From: Planctomycetaceae bacterium
GTDB taxonomy: Bacteria > Planctomycetota > Planctomycetia > Pirellulales > Thermoguttaceae
Direction: 5' to 3'
Length of the DNA: 64,000 bases
Assembly: GCA_021372005.1 (NCBI GenBank)
Contig: JAJFVC010000017.1
Location: forward strand, 62,001-126,000
A program made the translations under genes and the position numbers. Positions 16,681-26,573 of the stretch are shown piece after piece (position 1 is the stretch's first letter; each line of letters begins with the position of its first letter). The notes under the pieces were generated by a model. The model was not told the DNA's origin. It saw nothing but the letters and a program-made list of their open reading frames with translations, and made no database searches.

Positions 16681-17547
16681 TCATTCGCCGGCGACGGCGA
16701 CGATCACCAGCCCGTTGCGGTTGGCGTAGTCGACGACGGCCGGCTGGTCGAGAATAATCGTTCGATGGGCCTCAATCGCCAACACGGCGCCGCCGGCAGC
16801 TCGAATCATTTCGAGCGTGCCTTGGCCGATCGTGGGCACGTCGAATCGCATGTCTTGTCGTGGTTTTGCCACCTTGACGACGGTGAACCCGCCGGCGCGA
16901 CACAGCGCGCCCGCCCGGCGAATGCACTCATCGGTGCCCTCGACGGCTTCGACGGCCAATACGGCCTGATCGCGGACCGCGACGCTCTGGCCGATGTCGA
17001 GCCCGCCCATCTGTTTGGCGATTTTCCAGCCGAACGCGATGTCTTTTTGCTGTCGGGCGGTCGGCCCGCGCCGCGTGAGCTGCCCCTCGCGCACGAGCAA
17101 CTCCGGCGCACAATCGTTGATCGACATGAATTGCATTCCCTCGGCGGCGAACTCCTCGACGACCGTCATCAGCAGCGAATCGTCGCGGCAGTCGCGTTGC
17201 TGCGTCAAAAAGTGCGGCAAAAACATGCGGATCGTGCGTAGGTCGGGCAGATTGCGAATCCACCGCCATCGCTCGAACAACCGCACCTTGAAAATCTTGC
17301 CGACCATTGTGACTTCCGTGACCCCGCGGCGGCGGAAGTAGCGAATGGCGGCGCCGAACTTGGCCAATCCCAGCCAGCGAAAATCGTTGCACAGGCCGGC
17401 CAGCGCGGGATCCGCGTGTCCGATCGTGCCCAAACAATACACTTCGCAGCCCTGCCGGCGCAGCGATTGCGCCACGTCCAGCGGCAAGCGGCCCCAACCG
17501 GCCAGGATGCCCACGCGACGAGGCGCCTTAGCGGATGCGTCAACCAT
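16681..17547 (-). CDS. lpxI: UDP-2,3-diacylglucosamine pyrophosphatase LpxI
   Basis: The 288-residue protein matches LpxI (DUF1009). It opens with VGILAGWGRLPLDVA, contains VTMVGKIFK, the DDSLLMTVV segment and a C-terminal AVEAVEGTDECIRRAG plus DVPTIGQGTLEMI motif. LpxI hydrolyses UDP-2,3-diacylglucosamine to lipid X and UMP in the cytoplasm, replacing LpxH. It lies 37 bases after lpxD on the same strand, so the two probably form an operon for lipid A synthesis. Length is normal. Confidence 0.92.
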   Translation of the reverse strand: MVDASAKAPRRVGILAGWGRLPLDVAQSLRRQGCEVYCLGTIGHADPALAGLCNDFRWLGLAKFGAAIRYFRRRGVTEVTMVGKIFKVRLFERWRWIRNLPDLRTIRMFLPHFLTQQRDCRDDSLLMTVVEEFAAEGMQFMSINDCAPELLVREGQLTRRGPTARQQKDIAFGWKIAKQMGGLDIGQSVAVRDQAVLAVEAVEGTDECIRRAGALCRAGGFTVVKVAKPRQDMRFDVPTIGQGTLEMIRAAGGAVLAIEAHRTIILDQPAVVDYANRNGLVIVAVAGE

Positions 17548-17584
17548 GGTTCGTGCTCGAATCGCTCGTCTTGGATCCCGCGTC

Positions 17585-18619
17585 TCAACCGCCGGTTTTT
17601 TCCTTCAGCGCGTCGAGCGTTTTTTGCATTTGTTTCAACTGCCGCCGCATTTCGGGCAGCTTGCTGAACGCCGCCTGTTTGAGTTTTTGGTCCCGTTCGG
17701 GCGTGGCCGGGATGCCGATCATGCGGCTTCCGTCGGGCACGTCGTTGGTGACGCCGGCCATCGCGCCCAACACGGCCCGGGCGCCGATGTGCACGTGGTC
17801 GCGGACGCCCACTTGGCCGGCCATCACGACGTAATCGCCCGTGGTGGTGCTGCCGGCGATGCCCACCTGCGAGCAAAGCATGTTGTGGCGTCCGATGCGG
17901 CAGTTGTGGGCGACCATCACCTGGTCGTCGATCTTGGTGCCCTCGCCGATGGATGTGGGGCCGTAGGTGCCGCGGTCAATCGTCGAGCTGGCGCCCACCT
18001 CGACGTCGGCGCCCAGAACGACGTTGCCCAACTGGGCCGAAAGCACGTGCCGCCCCTCGGCAAATCCGTAGCCGAATCCATAGGCTCCCAACACCGCATT
18101 GGCGTGAATCAAGCATCGCGGCCCGACCACCGTGTTTTCATAAAGCACCGCATTGGGAAAAATCGTCACGTCCTGGCCGATCCGCGAGCCGGCCATGATG
18201 TGCACGCCGGAATGGATCGTCGAGCCGCTGCCGATGATCACATGGTCGCCGATCGTGGCGAACGGATGCACGTCGACGTTCGGTCCGATTTCGGCGGAGG
18301 GACTGACCACGGCCAGCGGACTGACGCCAATTCGGGCGGTCGCCCGAGGTGGACAAAAATGCCGCAAGATCAGGGTGAACGCCCGATGAACGTCGTCGAC
18401 CTGGATGGCCGGAAGGTTTTCGGGACAAAAATTCTTTGGCGTCACGACGGCCGCCGCCCTGCAATTCTGCAACTGTTGATTCTTTTCGCTTTGATCGACC
18501 AGCGTGATCTGTCCCACGTCGGCGTCGCGCAAGACCGCCGCGCCACGGATCACCACACGGCCGTCTCCGACAATCTGACCGCCAACCAGAGTTGCAAGTT
18601 CGGCAAGCGTGGCTTGCAT
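17585..18619 (-). CDS. lpxD: UDP-3-O-acylglucosamine N-acyltransferase LpxD
   Basis: The 344-residue protein has the LpxD layout: an N-terminal uridine-binding domain at about 1-100 (LATLVGGQIVGDG, ITLVDQSEKN), a left-handed beta helix of hexapeptide repeats at about 105-300, and a C-terminal helical tail with a coiled-coil look. The catalytic His lies within the hexapeptide part (VMVAHNCRIGRHNMLCS). LpxD adds the second hydroxyacyl chain to UDP-glucosamine. AAAGGA precedes the ATG. It is the promoter-proximal gene of the lpxD-lpxI pair. Confidence 0.93.
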   Translation of the reverse strand: MQATLAELATLVGGQIVGDGRVVIRGAAVLRDADVGQITLVDQSEKNQQLQNCRAAAVVTPKNFCPENLPAIQVDDVHRAFTLILRHFCPPRATARIGVSPLAVVSPSAEIGPNVDVHPFATIGDHVIIGSGSTIHSGVHIMAGSRIGQDVTIFPNAVLYENTVVGPRCLIHANAVLGAYGFGYGFAEGRHVLSAQLGNVVLGADVEVGASSTIDRGTYGPTSIGEGTKIDDQVMVAHNCRIGRHNMLCSQVGIAGSTTTGDYVVMAGQVGVRDHVHIGARAVLGAMAGVTNDVPDGSRMIGIPATPERDQKLKQAAFSKLPEMRRQLKQMQKTLDALKEKTGG

Positions 18620-18852
18620 GATGCGGAGTCCTTTGCTCGGGCTGATAGACCCACTCCCAACAAGAGGGGTGCCTCTGTGAGAAGCAGTGGAATGTAGCTA
18701 AAACTTCCGGCCTGGGCAAGATCAGCTCGGCCTAAACATTTTGTAAACAACCTCCTGCCTTTTCTGGCTTTTGGTAGAATGAGAACCGGTTTTCAACCCT
18801 TTTTTGTTCCCCAAACAGGCGGTCTTTCGAGCTGCGTGCTTCTCGACGTTCC

Positions 18853-20655
18853 ATGTCTCACGACGAACTTGCCCGACTGGAGTTGTTGGCCGCCGTCGAT
18901 CGTCTGGTCGATCGGATGGACGGCTGGGTCGATCGAGCGCCGCATTGGGCGCCGGCCGAAGCGTGCCGGGCGTTGGTTCGACGTCTGGCCGAGCGAGCCG
19001 CTGCCTTGCGCATGCGCGTCGATGCGCCGCTGGTCGTGGCCACGTTGGGCGGCACCGGCTCGGGCAAAAGCTCGTTGGTCAACGCCGTCGTCGGGGCGGA
19101 GGTGACCGAGGCCGGTCGATCGCGACCCACCACGCTGCGGCCCGTCGTGATCAGTCGGCCGGACGTAACGCCCGAGACGCTCGGTATCGAACGGGCGTCG
19201 GTCGATTGGCGGCCCCGCGATTTGCTGGCGCTCCGCGATCTCGTGCTGATCGACTGTCCCGATCCCGACACGACCGAGGCGTCGGACGCTTCGGTTGCGA
19301 CCACGAATCTGGCGCGGCTCCGGGCGATTTTGCCGAAATGCGACGTGTTGTTGGTCACGTCCACGCAGCAAAAATATCGCAGCGCGCGGGTAGCCGACGA
19401 GTTAACAGCCGCCGCGCCCGGCGCTCGTTTGGTGTTCGTCCAAACCCATGCGGACACCGACGACGACATCCGCGACGACTGGCGTCCCATGCTGGAGAAG
19501 TGGAGCATGGAGAGGGGAGATCGGGTGGGAACCGAAAATTCGCCCTCCGACGCGCGGGCTCCAATTTCCATTTTTTTTGTTGATCTGCCTCGGGCGTTGG
19601 CCGATTCGTTGGCCGGGCGGCCGCCGCAGCCCGAGTTTACCGGGCTGATGGACTTGCTGACCCATCAAATGGCCGGCGCGGCGAGTCATCGGATCCGTCG
19701 GGCGAATTTTTTAGAGTTGACTGCCGAGACGCTTCAAACGTGCCGTCGAAAAATTGAGCCTGCGATGCCGGCGGTTTGGGAGCTGCAAAACGCCGTGGAC
19801 GAGCAACGCGGCCGACTCGCCGCGCAGCAGGCCGGTCGGATGCAGGCCGAGTTGACGGCCAATCGGCGTTTGTGGGAGAACCGGCTGCTGGCCCGCGCCG
19901 CGGCGCGTTGGGGATTGAGCCCATTTTCGTTGGTGTTGCGGGTCTATCAGGGGCTCGGCGGTTTGGTGTCCGGGGCGCTGTTGTATCGGGCCCGAACGCC
20001 GGCGCAGATGGCGCTCTGGGGCGCCATGGAGGGCGCTCGCACCTGGCGCGCGCGTCAACAGCGCCATGCGGCGGTCGGCGTGGATTTGGGCGGTTTCGAT
20101 TCGGTCGAGCTGCGCAAAGCCGTCGTGATTGTCGAGGGCCATTGGAAGGACGCCGGTTTCGACCCCGCGATGGGACAGTGGAGTACGGTGGCGTCTGAGG
20201 CCGAGGCGTCGGCCGCCGGGTTCATCGGTCGCGTGGCCGGCGATCTGGACGCGCTGGTGGCGCGGTTGGCGCAGCGTCACACCGGCTGGTTCACGCGGTT
20301 TTTTTACGAGTCGCTGTTGCTGGCGATGTTCGGGTTCGTGTTGTATCGGCTCGGCAGAAACTTTTTTTACGATTCCTGGCTGGCCCGACCGTTGCAGCCG
20401 ATGTACGGACTGGAGTTTTACGCGTCGGCCGGTTTTTGGCTGATTCTTTGGTGCCTCACGCTGCTTTGGATGTTTTGCCGACGGTTGCGCCGCGGCTTGG
20501 GGACGGAAATCGCGCATTTAGCGACCGGCTGGCAGGACGCCGCGTCGGGCGTTTTTCTGCAAGTGGAGAACGAGGCCCGCGCCGCCGAACGTTTTTTCGT
20601 CGAGCTGGACGCAATTCGGGAAGAAGTTGAATCGCTGCGGCGGCAAATCGCGTGA
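18853..20655 (+). CDS. Dynamin-like/TRAFAC GTPase with C-terminal membrane segments
   Basis: The 600-residue protein has a GTPase domain at about residues 55-260. The P-loop GGTGSGKS is at 66-73, the Thr of switch I is in SRPTTLRP, G3 is DCPDPDT, and the G4 position reads THAD rather than NKxD. A helical stalk-like middle follows, then two hydrophobic stretches near residues 488-503 and 525-545 (FWLILWCLTLLWMF) and a helical tail. The layout recalls dynamin-like membrane-remodelling GTPases. A -10-like TAGAAT occurs about 75 bases upstream. It resembles in size and plan the GTPase at 34431-36251, although the two G4 motifs differ. Confidence 0.8.
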   Translation: MSHDELARLELLAAVDRLVDRMDGWVDRAPHWAPAEACRALVRRLAERAAALRMRVDAPLVVATLGGTGSGKSSLVNAVVGAEVTEAGRSRPTTLRPVVISRPDVTPETLGIERASVDWRPRDLLALRDLVLIDCPDPDTTEASDASVATTNLARLRAILPKCDVLLVTSTQQKYRSARVADELTAAAPGARLVFVQTHADTDDDIRDDWRPMLEKWSMERGDRVGTENSPSDARAPISIFFVDLPRALADSLAGRPPQPEFTGLMDLLTHQMAGAASHRIRRANFLELTAETLQTCRRKIEPAMPAVWELQNAVDEQRGRLAAQQAGRMQAELTANRRLWENRLLARAAARWGLSPFSLVLRVYQGLGGLVSGALLYRARTPAQMALWGAMEGARTWRARQQRHAAVGVDLGGFDSVELRKAVVIVEGHWKDAGFDPAMGQWSTVASEAEASAAGFIGRVAGDLDALVARLAQRHTGWFTRFFYESLLLAMFGFVLYRLGRNFFYDSWLARPLQPMYGLEFYASAGFWLILWCLTLLWMFCRRLRRGLGTEIAHLATGWQDAASGVFLQVENEARAAERFFVELDAIREEVESLRRQIA

Positions 20656-20674
20656 TCGGCGTTTTTGCTGCCCG

Positions 20675-22720
20675 CTACTTCAGTTTTTCTTCTTTTGTCC
20701 GGCTGGCCATTTCTTCAAATCGGCTGGCTTGCTCGGCGTTGCCCAACTTGCGGTGCATGGCGGAGAGATTGTTGTAGGGGATCGTAAGCGAGGAGTCGGC
20801 CAGCGCGCCCTGTCCGACGGCCTGCTCCATCAGACGGATGCCCTTTTGCGTCAGGGCGACGGCTCGTCGCTCTTGCTTGGCTTGCCAGTAGGAAACGCCC
20901 ATGCTGACCAGCGATTCACCGTGGCGGGCCAAGTCTGCGGCGGTCATCTCGGCGGTCGGCAATTGCTCCAAAAGCGGCAATGCCTTATCGAACCACACGA
21001 TCGCGGTTTTGTAGTCTTGGTCATGCGCGGCGTGGATTGCCCCGATTCGGAAATAGAGCCGGCCCAACAGAAACGCCGAGGACGACGAATGTTGGACGCG
21101 GTCGGCGGCGGCCAGATATTCCGCGGCCTTTTCGCCGCATTGCGCCGCGTTGTCGTAGTCGGACCGCATCTGGCAAACTTGCAGCGCATCGTACAAGGCC
21201 ATGCCGAGATCCCATTGGATCCGGGCTTTGCGGGCCGGTTCGCGCGTGATTTTGATCAGAGCGTCGCCGGTGTGAACGGCCGCCTTGACGGTCGTTTCGG
21301 GATCGATGCCGCCGCGAACGCCGACGTAGGCGGCCATGGCGCGAGTATGAACGCGGAACAGTCGTTCGTTGCTCGCCCCCTCGGTGTTCACGAGGTCTTC
21401 GGCGATGGCCTGTGCGCGCTCGATCCAGCGGGTCACCGATTTGCTCTTTTCCTTCCAATCGCCCCAGGCGATGTCGTGGGCGGCGCCCAGGTGTGCATCG
21501 ACCAAAATTTCCTTGGCCGCGATGCGAATCGACGGATGCGGATCGGTCAACAAGGGACTTGCCGTTTGGATGGCTTGGCTGTGGAACGACAGGGCCTTTT
21601 TGTAGTCGGGCTTCGGACCCGACGCGATCAGATTGCCGGTCAGGCAGAACGCCTGGGCTTTGACGTGCGGTAGCTTGTCGCTCAGAGCGATTGCCCGCTC
21701 GGCCTCGTTCATCGCCTGGGGCAACCGACCGAGTTGGGCCAGACATTGGGCATGCGTCACCCGATAGCGAGCGTCTTTCGGATCGAGTTTCACGGCCTTG
21801 GCGGCTTCGGCGACTGCGGCATCGGATTTGTCCATTGCCGTCAGTACGCGGGCCTGCAACCAGTGGGCGCGGGCGTTGTCAGGCTCCAAGGTCAACGCTT
21901 GCTCCAAGTCTCGCTGGCTTAGATCGTAGCGGCTTTCCAGCATGGTTTGCGCTCGAAGCACGAACGGCTCGGCCGAAATCGGCTCCAAAACCAACTGAGC
22001 GACTTTCATCGACGGAGTTTGCGGATCGTCCGACACCTCGAACGCGAACAACACGCCGCGTTCGGGATAGGCCAGTCCAAGCACCTCGCCCATTTCGTTG
22101 GAAACCAACACCGGTCGGATCGTGGCTAAGTCGAGTTGCTTAGCGACCGCTTCGGCGGAAAATGCCCGATCGAACCGCACGATCACCGAGGCTACTTTGC
22201 CGTCGGCGGCGTAGTGGATCTCCACACGACGAAACGGCTTAATCGAATATAATTGCACGAGGCCCTGGCTGGTTTGCGCGACCTCTTTCGGCGATCCCCA
22301 AGTCTGTTCGACGTCGGCCTTGGCCGAAACGCCGGGAATGACGCCTTTGAAACTGGCGGCCTCGATGCTCACCGGGCCGGATTCCATCGGATCGGGAATC
22401 GGCAGCAACGCATCGGCGGTCTGTTTCGCCGTTTTTACGGCCGGCTTGGCGTCCGAATGGGCTTTTTTCTCGGATTTCGACGAGGCCTCGGAGGACGACG
22501 CCTTGGGACGATTCTTCGCCGGCGTCGGTTTGCCGTGGACCGACGCATCCGGCTGGTCGGCGAGGGGTTTTGTCGGCGACGTTTCGGGCATCAGCGATTC
22601 CGGTTGCGCCTTGGCCTCGAGCGGACGGATTACATCGGCGGCCTTGATTGCCGACACGGATCCAAACGCCATCAACATCGTCGCCGATAAGGCAACAGCT
22701 CGCAGATTGAATCGCCACAT
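20675..22720 (-). CDS. Secreted TPR-repeat protein
   Basis: The 681-residue product has a signal peptide (MWRFNLRAVALSATML, ending near ASAIKA-type residues), a low-complexity Lys/Ser/Pro linker at about 45-110 and a compact domain at about 115-240. TPR repeats run from about 255 to the end (LEPDNARAHWLQARVLTA, LDPKDARYRVTHAQCLAQLG, and a C-terminal YNNLSAMHRKLGNAEQA). A perfect AAGGAGG precedes ATG 22720, so the longer upstream frame is rejected. The repeats suggest a protein-binding role in the periplasm; the partner is unknown. Confidence 0.8.
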   Translation of the reverse strand: MWRFNLRAVALSATMLMAFGSVSAIKAADVIRPLEAKAQPESLMPETSPTKPLADQPDASVHGKPTPAKNRPKASSSEASSKSEKKAHSDAKPAVKTAKQTADALLPIPDPMESGPVSIEAASFKGVIPGVSAKADVEQTWGSPKEVAQTSQGLVQLYSIKPFRRVEIHYAADGKVASVIVRFDRAFSAEAVAKQLDLATIRPVLVSNEMGEVLGLAYPERGVLFAFEVSDDPQTPSMKVAQLVLEPISAEPFVLRAQTMLESRYDLSQRDLEQALTLEPDNARAHWLQARVLTAMDKSDAAVAEAAKAVKLDPKDARYRVTHAQCLAQLGRLPQAMNEAERAIALSDKLPHVKAQAFCLTGNLIASGPKPDYKKALSFHSQAIQTASPLLTDPHPSIRIAAKEILVDAHLGAAHDIAWGDWKEKSKSVTRWIERAQAIAEDLVNTEGASNERLFRVHTRAMAAYVGVRGGIDPETTVKAAVHTGDALIKITREPARKARIQWDLGMALYDALQVCQMRSDYDNAAQCGEKAAEYLAAADRVQHSSSSAFLLGRLYFRIGAIHAAHDQDYKTAIVWFDKALPLLEQLPTAEMTAADLARHGESLVSMGVSYWQAKQERRAVALTQKGIRLMEQAVGQGALADSSLTIPYNNLSAMHRKLGNAEQASRFEEMASRTKEEKLK

Positions 22721-23012
22721 CGCGTGTTCCTCCTTGAAACCCCGCGGAAAAATCGGTCGGGAGACTTTTGAACCGCGGGAGTCTAGCCACGTCGGCCAAG
22801 CCGTGTCCAGACGGATTTTTTGAGATTGTCGCTGTTTTTTTAAGATGGATGTGAAAATGGGAGGATTTCGCAGAACAGTAAAACCACGATCAGTCCGGTG
22901 GAGAACATGCCGCTTTGCGGTTATGTCGTCCCGATCGAGGCTTTTTCGGGCCCTTTTTCTCTCCAGTCCCAATCTGGTCCGCCCCCCCTGTTTTTCGTAC
23001 AATGCACAGACC

Positions 23013-24761
23013 ATGTCCTATCGGTCCCTTAAGCGCGTGCTGGGCGAGACGAGCTTGGAGCGGAAATGCCGCTTCCTGTTCGGCGCGTGCTTGTTCTTGT
23101 TGATCACCGCCAGCTTTTGGTTTTACGGCGGGAAGACCGAAAAAATCGTCAACGAGCAAAATCGCGTGATGGGCCGGCTGTTGGTCGATCAGGAGATGTC
23201 GGTTTTGCACTGGAAAAGCCTCGAATCGGCGAAAATTGGCACCGAGTACATGGATCTGGTCAAAAAACTGTCCGATTCGTTCAATCAACAGCGTTATGAC
23301 GTAAAATTCCTGCTGCCGAACCAGCCGGTTCCCAAAGACAACGACCGCGACAACGCCGTTTCATCACAGGAGGAGTTGGCGATCTTGAAGTGGTTCATGG
23401 AGCGAAAGCCGCGGAAATCGCGAGACCCCGACTCCATCGAATTCCGAGAACAAAAATCGGCCGATGGCAACACCTACTATTACTATCAGCCGATCCGCGC
23501 CACCGGCAGCGAGTGTTTCATCGGTTGTCATCAGCCGATGGGCAACGCCACCGGCGACCTGTCCACCGGACTGTCGGTCTTCGGCAAATCGGTCGCCACG
23601 GCCAAGGGCGATTTGATGGCGGTTGCCCGACTGAATTTTTCGACTAAAGCGACTCGGACGAGCATCAACTGGAATCGGGCGATGTTGATTTCGACGGCCA
23701 TTTTGACCGTGTTCGCCGCGATGGTCGTCTCCTACGCCATCGTGCGCTACGTGATCGTCAAGCCGCTTCGGCATCTGCGCGACACGAGCGACGCGATCAG
23801 TCGAGGCAATGCCACCTTGCGGGCCAACATCCACACCGGCGACGAATTCGAAGAGCTGGCCACAGCGTTCAATCGCATGTTGCGGCACTTGACCGGAACG
23901 CAAGAGGAACTGCAGTTGGCCAACGTCAATTTGGACAATAAGGTGGACGAGCTGGCTCAGGCCAATATGCGGCTCTATGAGTTGAACATGCTCAAGAGCG
24001 ATTTTCTGGCCACGATGAGCCACGAGCTGCGCACTCCGTTGAACAGCATTTTGGGATTCAGCGACGTGCTCGGTTCGATCGACTCGCTCGACGACAAACA
24101 AAAAAGGTATGTCCAAAACATCCAAAAATCGGGCAAAACGCTTTTGGAGATGATCAACGACATTCTCGATCTGGCCAAGATCGAGAGCGGCAAGATGGAG
24201 ACCCGGCTGATCGATTTCCAGATCGCCACGGTGGTTCACGCCCAATGCGACATGGCTCGGCCGTTGATCGAACGCAAAAATATCGACCTGACCTGCGAGG
24301 CGGAGGCGGACCTGCCGCCGATGCATCAGGATCAGGCCCGCGTACAGCAGATCCTCAACAACCTGTTGAGCAACGCCATCAAATTTACGCCGGAGGGCGG
24401 GCGGATCGATGTCGCGGCCAAACGCGATGAAACCGAGTTTCTGGTGCTTTCAATAAGCGACACCGGCGTAGGCATCGCCGAGGAAGAACAACAGGCGATT
24501 TTTGAAAAATTCCGCCAAGGCAAAACCGCCATGCCCAGCGGCGACGCCATGACCCGCGAATACTCGGGCAGCGGACTGGGCCTGTCGATTGTCAAGGAGT
24601 TATGTCGGCTGTTGGGCGGCGAGGTGTTGGTTCAGAGCCAGTTGGGCAAAGGCAGCGTCTTCACCGTTCGGCTGCCGTGGACGCTCGAAGATCAGCCGCG
24701 TCTGGACACGGCGATGGCCGAGGGGTTGGAGGAGTTTTCCAAACAAAGGTTGGGAGGTTAG
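23013..24761 (+). CDS. Membrane sensor histidine kinase with DUF3365-like sensor
   Basis: The 582-residue protein has a first membrane helix at about 21-37 and a periplasmic DUF3365/Tll0287-like domain to about 212. That domain carries C168-x3-C172-H173 (ECFIGCHQP), a haem-c-like site with three rather than two residues between the cysteines. A second membrane helix (about 224-248), a HAMP domain (to about 300), HisKA with His337 (FLATMSHELRTPLNS) and an HATPase domain (NNLLSNAIKF, DTGVGIAEEE, GSGLGLSIVKELC) follow. No response regulator adjoins it. ATG 23013 lies 9 bases after a TACAAT box, so the transcript has little or no leader. It probably senses a redox or ligand signal. Confidence 0.88.
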   Translation: MSYRSLKRVLGETSLERKCRFLFGACLFLLITASFWFYGGKTEKIVNEQNRVMGRLLVDQEMSVLHWKSLESAKIGTEYMDLVKKLSDSFNQQRYDVKFLLPNQPVPKDNDRDNAVSSQEELAILKWFMERKPRKSRDPDSIEFREQKSADGNTYYYYQPIRATGSECFIGCHQPMGNATGDLSTGLSVFGKSVATAKGDLMAVARLNFSTKATRTSINWNRAMLISTAILTVFAAMVVSYAIVRYVIVKPLRHLRDTSDAISRGNATLRANIHTGDEFEELATAFNRMLRHLTGTQEELQLANVNLDNKVDELAQANMRLYELNMLKSDFLATMSHELRTPLNSILGFSDVLGSIDSLDDKQKRYVQNIQKSGKTLLEMINDILDLAKIESGKMETRLIDFQIATVVHAQCDMARPLIERKNIDLTCEAEADLPPMHQDQARVQQILNNLLSNAIKFTPEGGRIDVAAKRDETEFLVLSISDTGVGIAEEEQQAIFEKFRQGKTAMPSGDAMTREYSGSGLGLSIVKELCRLLGGEVLVQSQLGKGSVFTVRLPWTLEDQPRLDTAMAEGLEEFSKQRLGG

Positions 24762-24769
24762 TCTCTTTG

Positions 24770-25228
24770 ATGCCGCCACTTTCCGAAGTTCAACTGTTCG
24801 CCGACGGCGCATGCAGCGGCAACCCCGGCCCCGGCGGCTGGGCGTTCATCTTGCGGCACGTAAAAACCGGCAAGGAAAAAGAACTCTTCGGCGCCGAGCG
24901 CGAAACAACCAACAATCGCATGGAGTTGACCGCGGTGATTCGCGGCCTGGAGACCCTAACCCGGCCAGCCTGCGTCGAATTGGTGACCGACAGCACCTAC
25001 GTGGGCAAAGGCGTTTCAGAGTGGCTGCCCAAGTGGAAACAAAACGGCTGGCGTCGCCGCGAAAACGGCCGTTGGGCTGAGGTGAAAAACGAAGACCTGT
25101 GGCGGCAGCTTGATTCGTTGTTGTTGAAGCATCGCGTGCGATTCACGCACGTCCGCGGCCACTCGGGCCATCCGGAAAATGAGCGATGCGACACGATGGC
25201 GGTCGCCGCCTATCAAAAATTCCGATGA
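24770..25228 (+). CDS. rnhA: Ribonuclease HI
   Basis: The 152-residue protein is a full-length RNase HI, which degrades RNA in RNA-DNA hybrids. The catalytic residues are visible: Asp in LFADGACSGNPGPGGWAF, Glu in NNRMELTAVI, Asp in VTDSTYV and the later Asp in NERCDTMA, with HVRGHSGHPENE carrying the active-site His. It follows the kinase gene by 8 bases with the ribosome site TGGGAGG inside the previous gene's end, so the two may be co-transcribed. It converges on prfB. Confidence 0.95.
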   Translation: MPPLSEVQLFADGACSGNPGPGGWAFILRHVKTGKEKELFGAERETTNNRMELTAVIRGLETLTRPACVELVTDSTYVGKGVSEWLPKWKQNGWRRRENGRWAEVKNEDLWRQLDSLLLKHRVRFTHVRGHSGHPENERCDTMAVAAYQKFR

Positions 25229-25247
25229 AAAAGTCGGATTCGCCCGA

Positions 25248-26346
25248 TTACGACGCGTCTGCGCGATAACGCAAATAGGCGTCCAAGAAACCCTGGATGT
25301 GCCCGTCCAACACGTTGTGGAATTGCGTCTCGGCATAGCCGGTCCGCGAGTCCTTCACGCGCTGATCGGGATGCAGGAAGTAGCTGCGGATCTGCGAACC
25401 GAATCCGACCTTGGGCATCTGGTTGTATTTGGCCGCCTGCTCGGCCTCGCGTTTTTCCTCTTCGATGCGGGCCAGTCGGGCGCGAAGCATCTTCATGGCG
25501 GTCGCCCGATTCTTGTGCTGACTTCGTTCACTTTGGCACGCCACGGCGATGCCGGTCGGGTGGTGGATCAACCGGACGGCGCTGGACGTCTTGTTGACGT
25601 GTTGTCCGCCGGGACCGCTCGAGCGAAACACTTGCTCCTCGATGTCCTCGGGCCGGATTTCGATGTCGGTTTGGTCGGACATTTCCGGGGCGACGTCGAC
25701 CGCGGCGAAACTGGTTTGCCGCTTGCCTTCGGCGTTGAACGGGCTGATGCGGACCAATCGGTGAATGCCGCTTTCGCCCTTCAGATAACCGTAGGCCATC
25801 GGGCCGCGGATGGCGATCGTCGCGCTGTTGATGCCCGCCTCTTCGTTGTCCTGGCGATCGAGAAGTTCGGTGTCATAGCCCTGCTCTTTCGCCCAATTCA
25901 AATACATGCGCAGCAGCATTTCGGCCCAATCGTTGGCGTCGGTGCCGCCGTCGCGGGCGTTGATCGTCAACAACGCGGGGTTCGCGTCCAACGGACCGTT
26001 CAAGAGGGCCTTCGTCTCCAGGTCTTCGACGGTTCGCTCCAGACGGGCCAATTCGTCGGGCACTTCGGCGGCCAGATCGTCGTCTTCGGCGGCCATTTCC
26101 ACCAACGTAGCCAGATCGTCGGCAGCCTTGGCCACTTCGTCGAGCGGTTTGAGAATCGCCTTCAACGATTTCAACTCGGCGACCACCTCGCGGGCCCGCT
26201 CTTGATGGTTCCAGAAATCGGCGGCGGCCATTTGCCGCTCGATCGCCGCCGCTTTGTCGCGCTTGCCGGCGTGGTCAAAGAGAGTCCCGCAGTTGCAGGA
26301 TCCGTTGTTGGATGTTTTCGGCCCGATCGATCCATTCGCGTTCCAT
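25248..26346 (-). CDS. prfB: Peptide chain release factor 2 (programmed +1 frameshift)
   Basis: RF2 recognises UGA and UAA stop codons and releases the finished chain. The full product is 365 residues: a 23-codon leader frame from ATG 26346 (begins MEREWIDRAENIQQRILQL) ends at an in-frame TGA, then a +1 shift at CTTTGAC enters the long frame (DHAGKRDKAAAIE...). The GGQ motif (SSGPGGQHVNKTSSAVR) and the SPF-type codon recognition region (ISPFNAEGKRQTSF) are present. The usual frameshift architecture therefore autoregulates RF2. A GGGA lies ahead of the slip site but the internal Shine-Dalgarno is weaker than in Escherichia coli. Confidence 0.95.
26274..26280 (-). other. prfB programmed frameshift site
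   Basis: On the minus strand the site reads CTTTGAC. CTT is codon 23 of the leader frame, the in-frame TGA (26277-26275) is recognised by RF2 itself, and skipping one base makes GAC the next codon. When RF2 is scarce the ribosome pauses and shifts, restoring RF2 synthesis. Confidence 0.93.
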
Positions 26347-26573
26347 AGCGTCGATGTCCTCGAAAAAACGCCGCCGTCTCTCCGGCCGACTTTCTTGTGT
26401 TGGCGGCGAACCGGTGCGATGGTTGTTTAGGTCAAGAAGAAAATGCTACCGTGAAACGCCGGGAAATGCAACCGCGATGACTCACGCTCGAGAGGGGTTT
26501 CTTGGTCTGGTGTTGTTCGGTCGGCCTCGGTACAATTTGGCGTCCACACTGTCCTGTCGGGAGGAAAACCATC

